Part shown: positions 1 through 7,567 of the stretch, in pieces
Layout: each line of letters starts with the position of its first letter
Numbering within the stretch: position 1 is the first letter of the stretch
Assembly (NCBI RefSeq): GCF_019966535.1
Contig: NZ_JAIMID010000001.1
Span: 62,001-126,000 of the forward strand
Reading direction: 5' to 3'
Origin: Mesobacterium pallidum
Lineage (GTDB): Bacteria; Pseudomonadota; Alphaproteobacteria; Rhodobacterales; Rhodobacteraceae
DNA length: 64,000 nt
Made by a program: the position numbers and the translations under genes
Notes under the pieces: model-generated
Told to the model about the DNA's origin: nothing
Seen by the model: the letters and a program-made list of their open reading frames with translations, nothing else
Databases searched by the model: none

Positions 1-135
1 CGACTGGATGAAGACGCGCAGGTTGGCGCGCGCCTCGGCCTGGCCGACGAAATCGTCGAGGGTCTGGGGTCGCAGGGCGCGGTCTCGGTCCTCGGGCAGA
101 GGCTCGGGACGCAGGGTCGGGTCGGGCTGGTCCAT
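1..135 (-). CDS. ruvB: RuvB, Holliday junction branch-migration ATPase (N-terminal fragment)
   Basis: Only the first 45 codons are inside the window; the gene continues past base 1. The translation starts [11 protein letters not shown] and reaches [19 protein letters not shown], which is the typical RuvB opening: a variable acidic leader, then the L-x-(D/E)-(F/Y)-(V/I)-GQ segment ahead of the AAA+ domain. RuvB is the hexameric motor that drives branch migration with RuvA. It lies 3 bases downstream of the ruvA stop, completing the order ruvC-ruvA-ruvB. The Walker motifs lie outside the window and cannot be checked. Confidence 0.93.
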   Translation of the reverse strand, partial: MDQPDPTLRPEPLPEDRDRALRPQTLDDFVGQAEARANLRVFIQS

Positions 136-138
136 GGC

Positions 139-810
139 TTAACCCTTCGGCGCCAGCAGGCGCAGCGCGGCGCGGATCAGCGCGGGCGTCTCGGCCTCGG
201 GCGTCTCGCTCGCCGCCTGGGCCACGGCCTGGGCCGCGTCCGACGGGCCGTAGCCGAGGTTCTGCAGCGCCGACAGCGCCTCGGATTGCGCGGCGGCCGA
301 GGGGGAGGGCTTGGGCGCCGCGCGGCGTTTCGGGGCCGGGGCGGCGCCCTCTGGCTCCACCACCGCCTCGCCCGTGGCCTGGGCCAGCGTGCCGCCCAGG
401 GCCATGATCCCCGGCGCCTTGTCCTTGAGGTCCAGCACGATGCGCTGCGCGGTCTTGGGCCCGATCCCCTTGGCCGCCTTGATCGCGGCCGCGTCCCCAA
501 GCGTGATCGCCCGGCCGACGCCATCCGCGCCAAGCGCCCCGAGGATCGCGAGCGAGGCCTTGGCCCCGACGCCCTGCACCGACATCAGCAGGCGATGCCA
601 TTCCTTTTCCAGCAGGGTCTGGAAGCCGAAAAGCTGCAGCAGGTCCTCGCGTACCAAGAGGTCGGTGTACAGCGACACCGCCTCGCCCGGGCCGGGCAGG
701 GCGGCCAGCGTCCGGTCGGTGCAATAGACCATGTAGCCGACGCCGCGCACGTCGATCAGCACGTGGTCGTCGCCGCGATGATCCAGCACGCCTGTCAGCT
801 TGCCGATCAT
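139..810 (-). CDS. ruvA: RuvA, Holliday junction DNA-binding protein
   Basis: The 223-residue protein starts [15 protein letters not shown], the standard RuvA OB-fold beginning. Central helix-hairpin-helix segments are visible ([14 protein letters not shown] and [18 protein letters not shown], roughly residues 75-130). An Ala/Pro/Lys-rich linker follows, and then a C-terminal three-helix domain ([16 protein letters not shown]) that contacts RuvB. RuvA tetramers hold the four-way junction for RuvB-driven branch migration. The ATG overlaps the ruvC stop in an ATGA, so translation is probably coupled. Longer in-frame extensions upstream run across ruvC and are not credible. Confidence 0.97.
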   Translation of the reverse strand: MIGKLTGVLDHRGDDHVLIDVRGVGYMVYCTDRTLAALPGPGEAVSLYTDLLVREDLLQLFGFQTLLEKEWHRLLMSVQGVGAKASLAILGALGADGVGRAITLGDAAAIKAAKGIGPKTAQRIVLDLKDKAPGIMALGGTLAQATGEAVVEPEGAAPAPKRRAAPKPSPSAAAQSEALSALQNLGYGPSDAAQAVAQAASETPEAETPALIRAALRLLAPKG

Positions 811-1301
811 GCGCTGCGCGCCTCGCGCAGGCCGGGGGCGCGGTGGTAATGGGCATGGGTGATCGCAATGGCCAGCGCATCGGCCGCGTCGGGCCCGTTC
901 AGCACCACGCCCGGCAGCTGCATCCTGACCATATGCGCCACCTGGTCCTTGTGCGCATGGCCCACGCCCACCACGGTCTTCTTGACCTTGTTGGGCGCGT
1001 ATTCCCCGATCTCGAGCCCCGCCTGCGCCGGCACCAGCAGCGCCACCGCCCGGGCCTGGCCCAGCTTGAGCGTCGCCACCGCGTCCTTGTTGACGAAGGT
1101 CTGTTCCACCGCGGCCGTGTCGGGGGCGTAGCGGCGCACCACCTCGGCCAGTTGTTCGAACAGCGACAGCAGGCGCGGGGCCAGATCGCCGCTCGTGGTG
1201 TGCAGGATTCCGTTCGCGACATGGGTGAGTCGGCTGCCCGAGACGTCGATCACGCCCCAGCCGAGGTTCCGCAGCCCCGGATCGATCCCTAAAACACGCA
1301 T
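807..1301 (-). CDS. ruvC: RuvC, Holliday junction resolvase
   Basis: The 164-residue protein begins [18 protein letters not shown], the canonical RuvC start carrying the first catalytic Asp (GIDPG). [10 protein letters not shown] holds the second acidic residue, and [16 protein letters not shown] near the C terminus supplies the final Asp/His region. RuvC cuts Holliday junctions symmetrically as a dimer. An upstream in-frame ATG at 1361 would add [20 protein letters not shown], which does not resemble family members, so the start at 1301 is preferred. It is the first gene of the ruvCAB operon, and its promoter should lie in 1302-1619. Confidence 0.97.
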   Translation of the reverse strand: MRVLGIDPGLRNLGWGVIDVSGSRLTHVANGILHTTSGDLAPRLLSLFEQLAEVVRRYAPDTAAVEQTFVNKDAVATLKLGQARAVALLVPAQAGLEIGEYAPNKVKKTVVGVGHAHKDQVAHMVRMQLPGVVLNGPDAADALAIAITHAHYHRAPGLREARSA

Positions 1302-1337
1302 CACCGCCCCTGCTCTTGTTGCTTTTTCGCTTCGGTA

Positions 1338-1352
1338 GCACGAAACGCGAAC
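1338..1352 (-). promoter_or_regulatory. weak LexA-like direct repeat upstream of ruvC
   Basis: On the minus strand the sequence reads GTTC-N7-GTGC, two mismatches from the alphaproteobacterial SOS box GTTC-N7-GTTC. It lies 37 bases upstream of the ruvC start, where an SOS operator would be expected. With two mismatches this is only a candidate. Confidence 0.22.
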
Positions 1353-1382
1353 AAAGGCCATGTGAAAGCACGCGGCCAGATC

Positions 1383-1459
1383 GCGACATCGGCCTGTCCA
1401 TCCGCGACATTTGGCGAAACCGACATACGATTTGCGACATTCCGGCCCGGATTCGCGAC
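1383..1459. repeat. iterated GCGACAT motif in the ruvC / DUF1127 divergent promoter region
   Basis: GCGACAT occurs at 1383-1389, 1404-1410 and 1434-1440, with a CGACAT at 1421-1426 and a GCGAC at 1455-1459. The spacings 1383 to 1404 and 1434 to 1455 are both 21 bases, about two helical turns, and 1404 to 1434 is 30 bases. All copies share one orientation. The region holds no gene and sits between the divergent starts of ruvC (1301) and the DUF1127 gene (1620). An operator cluster for one of them is plausible. Confidence 0.4.
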
Positions 1460-1619
1460 GCGTCTAACGCCCTGTTTTTGGTAAATTTTTCGCGAAGGCA
1501 GCTATGTTGCCATCGCATAGGGGGCATGCAAATTGGGCGGATTGCCAAAAATATCGGCGTTACATAAATGCCCGATATCCGAGCACAGACTCAACCCTTC
1601 AAACCTAGGAGACGAAGAC

Positions 1620-1832
1620 ATGGCATCGCTGGATACCTCTCGCGCGATTTATCGCACCGTTACTTTTACCGCCGCTTTCGGCGAGGCGCTTGCCTCGGTC
1701 TTCGGCACCCTGACCGCCTGGAACGACGCCCGCGTGACCCGCAAGGCGCTGTCGGCCCTGAGCGACCGGGAACTGGACGACATCGGTCTCGTCCGTGGCG
1801 ACATCGAAGAGCTGGCACGCCGGGGCTGGTAA
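1620..1832 (+). CDS. small DUF1127-family protein
   Basis: A 70-residue basic protein whose second half, WNDARVTRKALSALSDRELD followed by DIGLVRGDIEELARRGW, matches the DUF1127 (YjiS-like) signature: an Arg/Leu-rich helix, then LSDRELxDIGLxRxDIE. Short DUF1127 proteins are frequent in alphaproteobacteria and some affect RNA turnover or phosphate and stress responses; this one's role is unknown. The ATG at 1620 follows a clear ribosome site (AGGAG, 1608-1612). An earlier in-frame start at 1533 would add a non-conserved leader. A strong terminator follows at 1891-1920, so the gene is probably monocistronic. Confidence 0.85.
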   Translation: MASLDTSRAIYRTVTFTAAFGEALASVFGTLTAWNDARVTRKALSALSDRELDDIGLVRGDIEELARRGW

Positions 1833-1890
1833 GCCCGTTCGGCCAAGCCGGGGCAAAAGGCACCGGCGCGAGCTCTCGGACCATTCAAGG

Positions 1891-1920
1891 CCGCGTTTCC
1901 GAAAGGAACGCGGTCTTTTT
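1891..1920 (+). terminator. rho-independent terminator of the DUF1127 gene
   Basis: CCGCGTTTCC, loop GAAA, then GGAACGCGG form a GC-rich stem with one bulged T, followed directly by TCTTTTT. It starts 59 bases after the stop codon of the plus-strand gene. Confidence 0.85.
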
Positions 1921-2062
1921 GCGTCGGCACCTCGGGCATGGCCGGGGCGGGACCGGGGGGTGCACAAGCGACAAGGCCGCGCCCCAACTGGAACGCGGCC
2001 TGTCTGACCAGACGAAAACTTGAGAGGAGACCGTTATGGGCGCGCCGTTCTGACGCGTCTTT

Positions 2063-2401
2063 TCACATACTCGAGAGCAGTTCGACCACGCGGACCGTGA
2101 GTGGGTCGGCCTGCATGATGAAGGAGCCAGCCTGTTCGACGAACGTGCCATCCGCCAGCGCATCGATGCGCTGCTGGTAGGGCTCGGTGCCCAGCTGCCA
2201 CAGCAGGATCGACTTGAACAGCACAAAGCCCAGGATCGTCAGCGCGACGCCGCGAACGGGCATCTTGACGGATGATTTGGGCTCCATCGTGACGAGGCCG
2301 GTGGCCTTGTCAAGCTTCGCACGGACTCCGCGCGACTTCTTGTCGTGCTGTTTTTCAATCCGGCTCAGGCGTTTGCCGAAATTTGCCATGGACTGGTCCA
2401 T
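2063..2401 (-). CDS. hypothetical single-pass membrane protein
   Basis: A 112-residue protein of no recognised family. The N-terminal half is charged and helical (FGKRLSRIEKQHDKKSRGVR). It is followed by one hydrophobic segment, VALTILGFVLFKSILLWQLG (about residues 52-71), and a soluble tail containing YQQRIDALADGTFVEQAGSF. This suggests a bitopic inner-membrane protein. The start at 2401 (MDQSMANFGK) is favoured because GGAG precedes it by 6 bases; ATGs at 2461 and 2389 are alternatives. It is convergent with the DUF1127 gene and upstream of prmA on the opposite side. Confidence 0.7.
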   Translation of the reverse strand: MDQSMANFGKRLSRIEKQHDKKSRGVRAKLDKATGLVTMEPKSSVKMPVRGVALTILGFVLFKSILLWQLGTEPYQQRIDALADGTFVEQAGSFIMQADPLTVRVVELLSSM

Positions 2402-2503
2402 GTCGCTCTCCGAGTTCGGCCCCCACCGAACAGTGACGGTGGTAAAGCTCGAATGTGGCAAATTTGGGGCGAACGCCGCAATTAACTCAAATTAACGACG
2501 ACT

Positions 2504-3376
2504 TTAGGACTGTTTACGGAGAATAAGCGTCGTCCAGTCACCAATCTGTTCCTGGTGGTAAAGATTGGTTCCGACCTGTGCATAATGGTCGATGACCTCC
2601 TGCGCCTGGTCGTTGAGAATTCCGGACAGAATCGCGTAGCCGCCGGGGGCGAGCGCGCCGGACATGTCGGCGGCCAGGCCGATCAGCGGCGCCTTGAGGA
2701 TGTTGGCGAAGACGAGGTCGTAGGGCGCGGCCTTGCGCAGTTCGGGGTGGCCAAAGCCGCCGGCCTCGAGGCAGCGCACCCGACCGGTCAGGTCATTGGC
2801 GGTCACGTTCGCCTCGGCCACCTCGACCGCGACCGGGTCGATGTCACTGGCCAGGATCTCGCCCTCCCAGATCCGGGCGGCGGCCATGGCCAGCACGGCG
2901 GTGCCGCAGCCGATGTCGACCACCGATTTGCCGACAAAGCCTTCGCCCGCCAGCCGGTCGAGCGCGCGCAGGCAGCCCAGCGTCGTGCCGTGATGCCCGG
3001 TGCCGAACGCCATCGCGGCCTCGATCAGCAGGGGCAAGGCATCGTCGGGCACCTGGTCCGCGTCATGGCTGCCGTAGACGAAAAAGCGGCCAGCCTGCAC
3101 CGGCGACAGCTCGCGCCGGACCTTGGCGACCCAGTCGGTTTCGGGCAGTTCCGACACGACAAAGGGCTTGGCGCCAAAGGCGACGGCCAGAAGGGCCAGC
3201 CCGGCCTCGTCTGGTTTCTCGACGAAATAGCCGCCGACCTCCCACAGGCCCGAGCCGTCCTCGATCTCGAAGACGCCGACGCCCGTGGGTTCCGGGTCGA
3301 GCCGTTCCATCGCCTCGCCAAGCGCTTCGGCGGGGTCCTTGCCAGTGAGCGTGGTCAGGGCGGTGAATGTGGGCAT
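2504..3376 (-). CDS. prmA: PrmA, ribosomal protein L11 methyltransferase
   Basis: The 290-residue protein carries an N-terminal substrate-recognition region and a C-terminal Rossmann methyltransferase domain. Visible SAM motifs are VVDIGCGTAVLAMAAA (motif I, about 155-170) and ILASDIDPVAVEVAEANV. The PrmA-type segment AMAFGTGHHGTTLGCLRAL lies just before motif I, and FANILKAPLI replaces the usual N-I-L-x-x-P-L substrate loop. PrmA trimethylates lysines and the N terminus of ribosomal protein L11. It is divergent from the hypothetical gene at 3492, with 115 bases between the starts. Confidence 0.93.
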   Translation of the reverse strand: MPTFTALTTLTGKDPAEALGEAMERLDPEPTGVGVFEIEDGSGLWEVGGYFVEKPDEAGLALLAVAFGAKPFVVSELPETDWVAKVRRELSPVQAGRFFVYGSHDADQVPDDALPLLIEAAMAFGTGHHGTTLGCLRALDRLAGEGFVGKSVVDIGCGTAVLAMAAARIWEGEILASDIDPVAVEVAEANVTANDLTGRVRCLEAGGFGHPELRKAAPYDLVFANILKAPLIGLAADMSGALAPGGYAILSGILNDQAQEVIDHYAQVGTNLYHQEQIGDWTTLILRKQS

Positions 3377-3491
3377 GGGCGTGATCCTCAGGGTTTGGTT
3401 TCGCCTATGCGGCTGGGGGGCGGAAATCAAGCCGGGGTCGACATTCGGGGCGGTTTTGGGCACATCGGGCGCGTCCGAGACCGAGGTGCCC

Positions 3492-4124
3492 ATGACCCCG
3501 AAAGAGATCGAAGCGTTGTTCACCCGCAACGATGGCCAGTACCTGTGTGCCCGTTGGGGGCGTCCGATCGCGCCGATCGTCTTTGGCGTGGACGATGGCA
3601 CGCTGGGGATCGTCAAGGGCGCGCTCGAGGCGGTCGTGGCCCTGGCCGGGCACCAGCTGGCCGAGACGGACCCCGAGCTGGGCACCAACCTCATGGTCTT
3701 CTTCTTCCGCGACTGGGACGAGCTGACGGCGCTGCCCGACCTGGACCGGCTGGTGCCGGATCTCGGCCCGCTGGTGGCGCGGCTGAAAGCGCAGGACGCG
3801 GCGCAGTACCGGTTCTTCCGCTTCGACGCGGCCGGGGCGATCCAGGCGGCCTTTGTCTTCCTGCGGATGGATGCGGCCGCGCTGGCCCAGCCGGCCGAAG
3901 AGCTGGCGCTGGCGCAGGCGGTGCAGGTGATGCTGCTTTGGTCCGAGCAGGCCTTTGCCACGCGGTCCCCGCTGGCCCGGGCGCCCTCGGGTCACGTGAT
4001 TCTGCGGCCCGAGATCGCGGGCGTGATCGCGGCGGCCTATGATCCGGTGATGTCGGCGGTGGCACAGGACCCCAGCCATGCGCTGCGGCTGTTCGCCCGG
4101 GTGACTGCGGGCGGAGCAGGGTAG
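3492..4124 (+). CDS. conserved hypothetical protein
   Basis: A 210-residue soluble protein starting MTPKEIEALFTRNDGQYLCA. No catalytic motif or named domain was recognised. It has no signal peptide or membrane segment. Regular alternation of Ala/Leu-rich helices and short charged stretches suggests a compact alpha/beta cytosolic protein (for example MVFFFRDWDELTALPDLDRL). It is transcribed away from prmA and converges on the WecG-type gene at 4499. Codon use resembles the neighbours, so it is likely a genuine gene. Confidence 0.75.
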   Translation: MTPKEIEALFTRNDGQYLCARWGRPIAPIVFGVDDGTLGIVKGALEAVVALAGHQLAETDPELGTNLMVFFFRDWDELTALPDLDRLVPDLGPLVARLKAQDAAQYRFFRFDAAGAIQAAFVFLRMDAAALAQPAEELALAQAVQVMLLWSEQAFATRSPLARAPSGHVILRPEIAGVIAAAYDPVMSAVAQDPSHALRLFARVTAGGAG

Positions 4125-4498
4125 GGCGACTGACCGATCAAGTCCGTAATGCAGGGGGAAGCAGCAAGTCACAGCGATGTGTTCTGTGGCTGGAACTTCT
4201 CTTTAGGACACGCCGTCAAGACGTTGCCCTGTGCGGAATCAAGCCCGAAGGGCGCCGCACATCGTCCTGCCGAAGGCATGCCTCCGGCAGGACGCCGCCC
4301 CCCCGGCACGGGGGTTTGGCTGAGCTTGGTACTTCGTTCCAATGTCTTTCGGATGTGGCCAGGATAAAGTGCCCCACACTATTGTCGGATCGCCGTACCG
4401 CGGCCCGGCGATGTGCGGCTTGCGCTCTTTGTCCAGGGAGGATGTTCTACGGGGGCCACGGCCCTCTGCGAGTCATCTGACCGGGGCAGCCGCCCCAA
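4125..4498. other. intergenic region between convergent genes, hairpins only
   Basis: No supported gene lies in these 374 bases. The region contains the perfect-armed inverted repeat described at 4263-4294, a CCCCC/GGGGG hairpin followed by TTT at about 4299-4317, and a GGGGC-AGCC-GCCCC hairpin at 4483-4496 just past the minus-strand stop. Short open frames here show no recognisable protein. Confidence 0.6.
4263..4294. terminator. long perfect-armed hairpin between convergent genes
   Basis: CGTCCTGCCG (4263-4272) is exactly complementary to CGGCAGGACG (4285-4294), and the 12-base centre itself contains the palindrome AGGCATGCCT. It lacks a T run on either strand. Its place between two convergent genes suggests bidirectional transcription stopping or transcript-end protection. 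Confidence 0.45.
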
Positions 4499-5266
4499 TT
4501 ACCCCGCCGTATCCCCCGACCGACGCAGCGCCAGCGCGCCGCGCACCTGTCCCGGCAGGATCGCGATGCATTTCGCATAGCGCGGGACCAGCCGCCCCGG
4601 CGCCTGCATCATCCGCCAGACCCATTCCAGCGCCAGCGCCCGCACCCAGGCCGGCGCCCTCTCCTGCGTGCCGGCCAGGAAATCCAGGCCCGCCCCGATG
4701 GACGCATAGCCGACGTTCGGCGTCATCCGCCGCCCGTTGGCCGCCAGCCGTTCCTGCTTGGGCGCGCCAAGTGCCAGGAAACACAGCGCCGCGCCCGAGG
4801 CGCCGACCTCGTGCAGCACATGGGTCGAGCCCTCGCTGTCCGGGTCGAATCCCATAGGCGGGGCGATGCAGGCGACGACATGCAGACCGGGCACCTCGGC
4901 CTCCATCCGCCGCGCGGCCGCTTCCAGCGCCGCCTCGGTGGACCCGAGCAGCGCCACCGGCAGCTGCATCCGTGCCGCGATCCGTGCCAGCGGCAGCACC
5001 ATGTCCGAGCCGGGCACCAGCTCGACCGGGCGGCGCGCCATGCGCGACAGCCAGACGATGGGGTTGCCGTCGGCCACGACAAAGTCCTGCCGGGCATAGG
5101 CGTCGCGGAACGCGGAATCCGAGGCCAGCTTGACCAGGTGATCCAGGTTGATCGTCGCCAGCGCAAAGCCTTGGCCCATGGCCAGCTTGCGCTCGACCGC
5201 ATCCTCGAGCGCGCGGCGCGTCGGGATGTTCACGGAAATGACCGTTTGTCCGAATCGGAATTCCAC
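4499..5266 (-). CDS. WecG/TagA/CpsF-family glycosyltransferase
   Basis: Family members transfer a sugar such as N-acetylmannosaminuronate or N-acetylmannosamine from a nucleotide sugar to a polyprenyl-linked acceptor. Signature blocks are ATINLDHLVKLASDS, VADGNPIVWLSR, then PVALLGSTEAALEAAARRM, and FLALGAPKQERLA in the C-terminal half. The GTG at 5266 (VEFRFGQTVISVNIPTRRAL) is taken as the start because AAGAGGG precedes it by about 8 bases and it gives a family-typical 255 residues; an ATG at 5392 would add a non-conserved leader. It is divergent from the plus-strand glycan operon. The C terminus (WVWRMMQAPGRLVPRYAKC) fits peripheral membrane attachment. Confidence 0.9.
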   Translation of the reverse strand: MEFRFGQTVISVNIPTRRALEDAVERKLAMGQGFALATINLDHLVKLASDSAFRDAYARQDFVVADGNPIVWLSRMARRPVELVPGSDMVLPLARIAARMQLPVALLGSTEAALEAAARRMEAEVPGLHVVACIAPPMGFDPDSEGSTHVLHEVGASGAALCFLALGAPKQERLAANGRRMTPNVGYASIGAGLDFLAGTQERAPAWVRALALEWVWRMMQAPGRLVPRYAKCIAILPGQVRGALALRRSGDTAG

Positions 5267-5303
5267 CGGCTCGACCCTCTTGAAACCAGCACGTGACGTT
5301 ATC

Positions 5304-5330
5304 GCCGCTTCCCTCGCACGGGAAAGCGGC
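5304..5330. promoter_or_regulatory. inverted repeat in the divergent wecG-like / oxidoreductase leader
   Basis: GCCGCTTCCC (5304-5313) pairs with GGGAAAGCGGC (5320-5330) with one bulged A. It lies in the 256-base region between two divergent glycan genes, so it could be an operator or an RNA leader hairpin of the minus-strand gene. No regulator can be named. Confidence 0.35.
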
Positions 5331-5522
5331 AGCACTATGGCGCCGCATCGAAAACGCCCTGTCAACGTGCCGGCGCCCACATATTGCCACAAATGCCTTA
5401 TAACCTCTGCGTGCAGTCACATCACGAGTTCAGGGTCGTCTTTTCATGTCATTTCGCGCGCAAGCTAAGGGTCGGCTGCGCGTCGCCAGGGCTTTTTGTG
5501 CCCCGCGCGGCGGAGCCATGGC

Positions 5523-6635
5523 ATGAGCGGCGTCGCCTTGATCGGCTGTGGATTCGTCGCCGATCTCTACATGTCCTCGCTCAGGACCTTTCCGGACATC
5601 GCGGTGCATTGCGCCTGGGACCGGGACGCCGCACGGCTCGCGGCCTTCTGCGCTCATTGGGGTGTCCCGCCCGCCGCGTCCGAGGCCGACCTGCACGACC
5701 GTCTGCCCAAGGGCGGGGTCGTGCTGAACCTCACCAACCCCGCGTCGCATTTCGCGGTGACGCAGGCGGCGCTGTCTGCCGGCCACCACGTCTATTCCGA
5801 GAAACCGCTGGCGATGGACGTTGCCGAGGCGAAGGCGCTTTGCGACCAGGCACAGGCGGCGGGCCTTGCCCTTGGCAGCGCACCCTGTTCCGCGCTGGGC
5901 GAGGCGGCGCAGCTGCTGGCCCGCGCCGTGCGCGACGGCACCGCCGGCACGCCCCGGCTGGTCTATGCCGAGCTTGACGACGGCTTCATCCCGCAGGCGC
6001 CCTACAAGGACTGGCGCAGCGACAGCGGCGCGCCCTGGCCGGCCGCCGACGAATTCGCCGTGGGCTGCACGCTGGAACACGCGGGCTATTACCTGACCTG
6101 GCTGATCGCCATGTTCGGCAGCGTTACGCGGGTCGTGGCCGCCTCGGCCGAGCTGTACCCCGACAAGGAGGGCGGCCCCTACGGCACGCCCGATTTCTCG
6201 GTCGGCACTCTGTTCTTCGAGGCCGGCCCCGTGGCGCGGCTGACCTGTTCCATCGCCGCGCCGCATGATCACCGCATCCGGGTGATCGGCGACGATGGCG
6301 TGCTCGAGGTGGCACAGGCCTGGGACAATGCCGCCCCCGTGCGCTACCGCAAGCGGCTGCGCATCCGGCGGCGGCTGCTGGAAAGCCCGCTGGCGCGGCG
6401 GATCAAGCCGCGCGGTGTCACGCACCCGAAGGTCGGCCGCTGGGGCGCGGCCTCGATGAACTTCGCCCTCGGCCCGGCCGAGATGCTGGAGGCGCTGGCG
6501 GCCGGACGTCCCAGCCGGATCGGCGCCGATTTCGCCCTGCACCTGACCGAGGTCACGCTGGCGATCCAGTCCGGCGCCGGCGACATCGCCATTGCCTCGC
6601 GCTGCGCCCCGATGGAGCCGATGCCATGGGCGTGA
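5523..6635 (+). CDS. Gfo/Idh/MocA-family NAD(P)-dependent oxidoreductase
   Basis: A 370-residue protein with an N-terminal Rossmann fold (GVALIGCGFVADLYMSSL, about 3-20) and the family hallmark EKPLAMDVAEAKAL near residue 95, whose Lys contacts the nicotinamide and substrate. The C-terminal half is the mixed-sheet substrate domain. Relatives oxidise or reduce sugars, often UDP- or NDP-sugars in surface-glycan pathways. The ATG at 5523 follows GGAG by about 8 bases; an earlier ATG at 5496 adds a poor leader. It is the first gene of a plus-strand operon and overlaps the next gene by 10 bases. Confidence 0.9.
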   Translation: MSGVALIGCGFVADLYMSSLRTFPDIAVHCAWDRDAARLAAFCAHWGVPPAASEADLHDRLPKGGVVLNLTNPASHFAVTQAALSAGHHVYSEKPLAMDVAEAKALCDQAQAAGLALGSAPCSALGEAAQLLARAVRDGTAGTPRLVYAELDDGFIPQAPYKDWRSDSGAPWPAADEFAVGCTLEHAGYYLTWLIAMFGSVTRVVAASAELYPDKEGGPYGTPDFSVGTLFFEAGPVARLTCSIAAPHDHRIRVIGDDGVLEVAQAWDNAAPVRYRKRLRIRRRLLESPLARRIKPRGVTHPKVGRWGAASMNFALGPAEMLEALAAGRPSRIGADFALHLTEVTLAIQSGAGDIAIASRCAPMEPMPWA

Positions 6636-7567
6636 CCCCGCTGAAACTGCTGGTGACCGGCGCGAACGGCTTTCTTGGCCGCCACGTGGTCGCCGCCGCC
6701 CGCACGCGCGGGCATACCGTGCGGCGGCTGGTCCGGTCCGGCGAAGGAGAGGTGAAATGCGACCTCTCGAAGGCCGGGGATCGCCTGCTGGCCGATGCAC
6801 TGCTGGGCACCGATGCGGTCATCCACCTCGCCGCCGCCATGTCGGGCGACCCGGACGTGCAGGCCCGCGACACGCTCGCTGGAACCCGCGCGCTGCTCGA
6901 CGCCGTGACCCGCGCGCGGGTGCGGCCGCACGTGGTGCTGGCGTCGTCGATCGCGGTCTATTCGTCCGATCCCAAGCTCTCTGGGCAAGAGATCACCGAG
7001 CGCAGCCCGATTGAGGCGGCCCCGCAGGCCCGCGACGCCTATGTCGCGGCCAAGCTTGCGCAAGAGGCGATGCTGGCCGAGGCGGGAGGCGGTTGCGTGC
7101 TGCGCATCGGAGCCATCTACGGGGCCGGGCACAGCTGGAACGCCCATGTGGGGATCGGCCTGGGCCCGGTGCTGCTGCGCATCGGGGACAAGGGCCAGAT
7201 CCCGCTGACCTACGTGAAGAATGCCGCGCTCGCCGTGGTGCTGGCGGCCGAGCAGGGCGACGGCGTCATCAACATCGTCGACAGCGACCTGCCCGACCGG
7301 CGCCGGTTCGTCGCCGCCCATCGCGGCAGCGGCTGGCCCAGGGTGACGCTGCCGGTGCCCTTTGCCGCGATGGAGCGGTTGGGCGGCTTGCTCTCCCCGT
7401 GGAAGACCCGCCCCGGCCTGCTGCACCCGCCCATCCTGCGCGCCCGCATGATGCCGCTGCGCTATTCCAACGCCTGCGCCCGCGACCGGCTGGGCTGGGC
7501 ACCGCGCGGGACTTTCGAGGAAAACCTCTGGGCCGCGCTGAAAGCCCCCGCAAAGGCCGCCCCATGA
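6626..7567 (+). CDS. NAD-dependent sugar epimerase/dehydratase (extended SDR)
   Basis: 313 residues. The N-terminal LLVTGANGFLGRHVVAAA is the TGxxGFxG nucleotide-binding loop of extended short-chain dehydrogenases. VIHLAAAMSGDP and VLASSIAVYS follow in the expected order, and DAYVAAKLAQEAML supplies the YxxxK catalytic pair. Extended SDRs of this kind epimerise, dehydrate or reduce nucleotide sugars. The start overlaps the upstream oxidoreductase and the stop overlaps the GT4 start in an ATGA, so the four genes 5523-9764 are translationally coupled. The specific sugar cannot be read from the sequence. Confidence 0.9.
   Translation: MGVTPLKLLVTGANGFLGRHVVAAARTRGHTVRRLVRSGEGEVKCDLSKAGDRLLADALLGTDAVIHLAAAMSGDPDVQARDTLAGTRALLDAVTRARVRPHVVLASSIAVYSSDPKLSGQEITERSPIEAAPQARDAYVAAKLAQEAMLAEAGGGCVLRIGAIYGAGHSWNAHVGIGLGPVLLRIGDKGQIPLTYVKNAALAVVLAAEQGDGVINIVDSDLPDRRRFVAAHRGSGWPRVTLPVPFAAMERLGGLLSPWKTRPGLLHPPILRARMMPLRYSNACARDRLGWAPRGTFEENLWAALKAPAKAAP

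Noticed and set aside
4149..4857. Short plus-strand proteins overlapping the WecG-type gene and its downstream gap
   Set aside because: Pro/Ala/Arg-rich composition typical of antisense frames and no ribosome site or motif.
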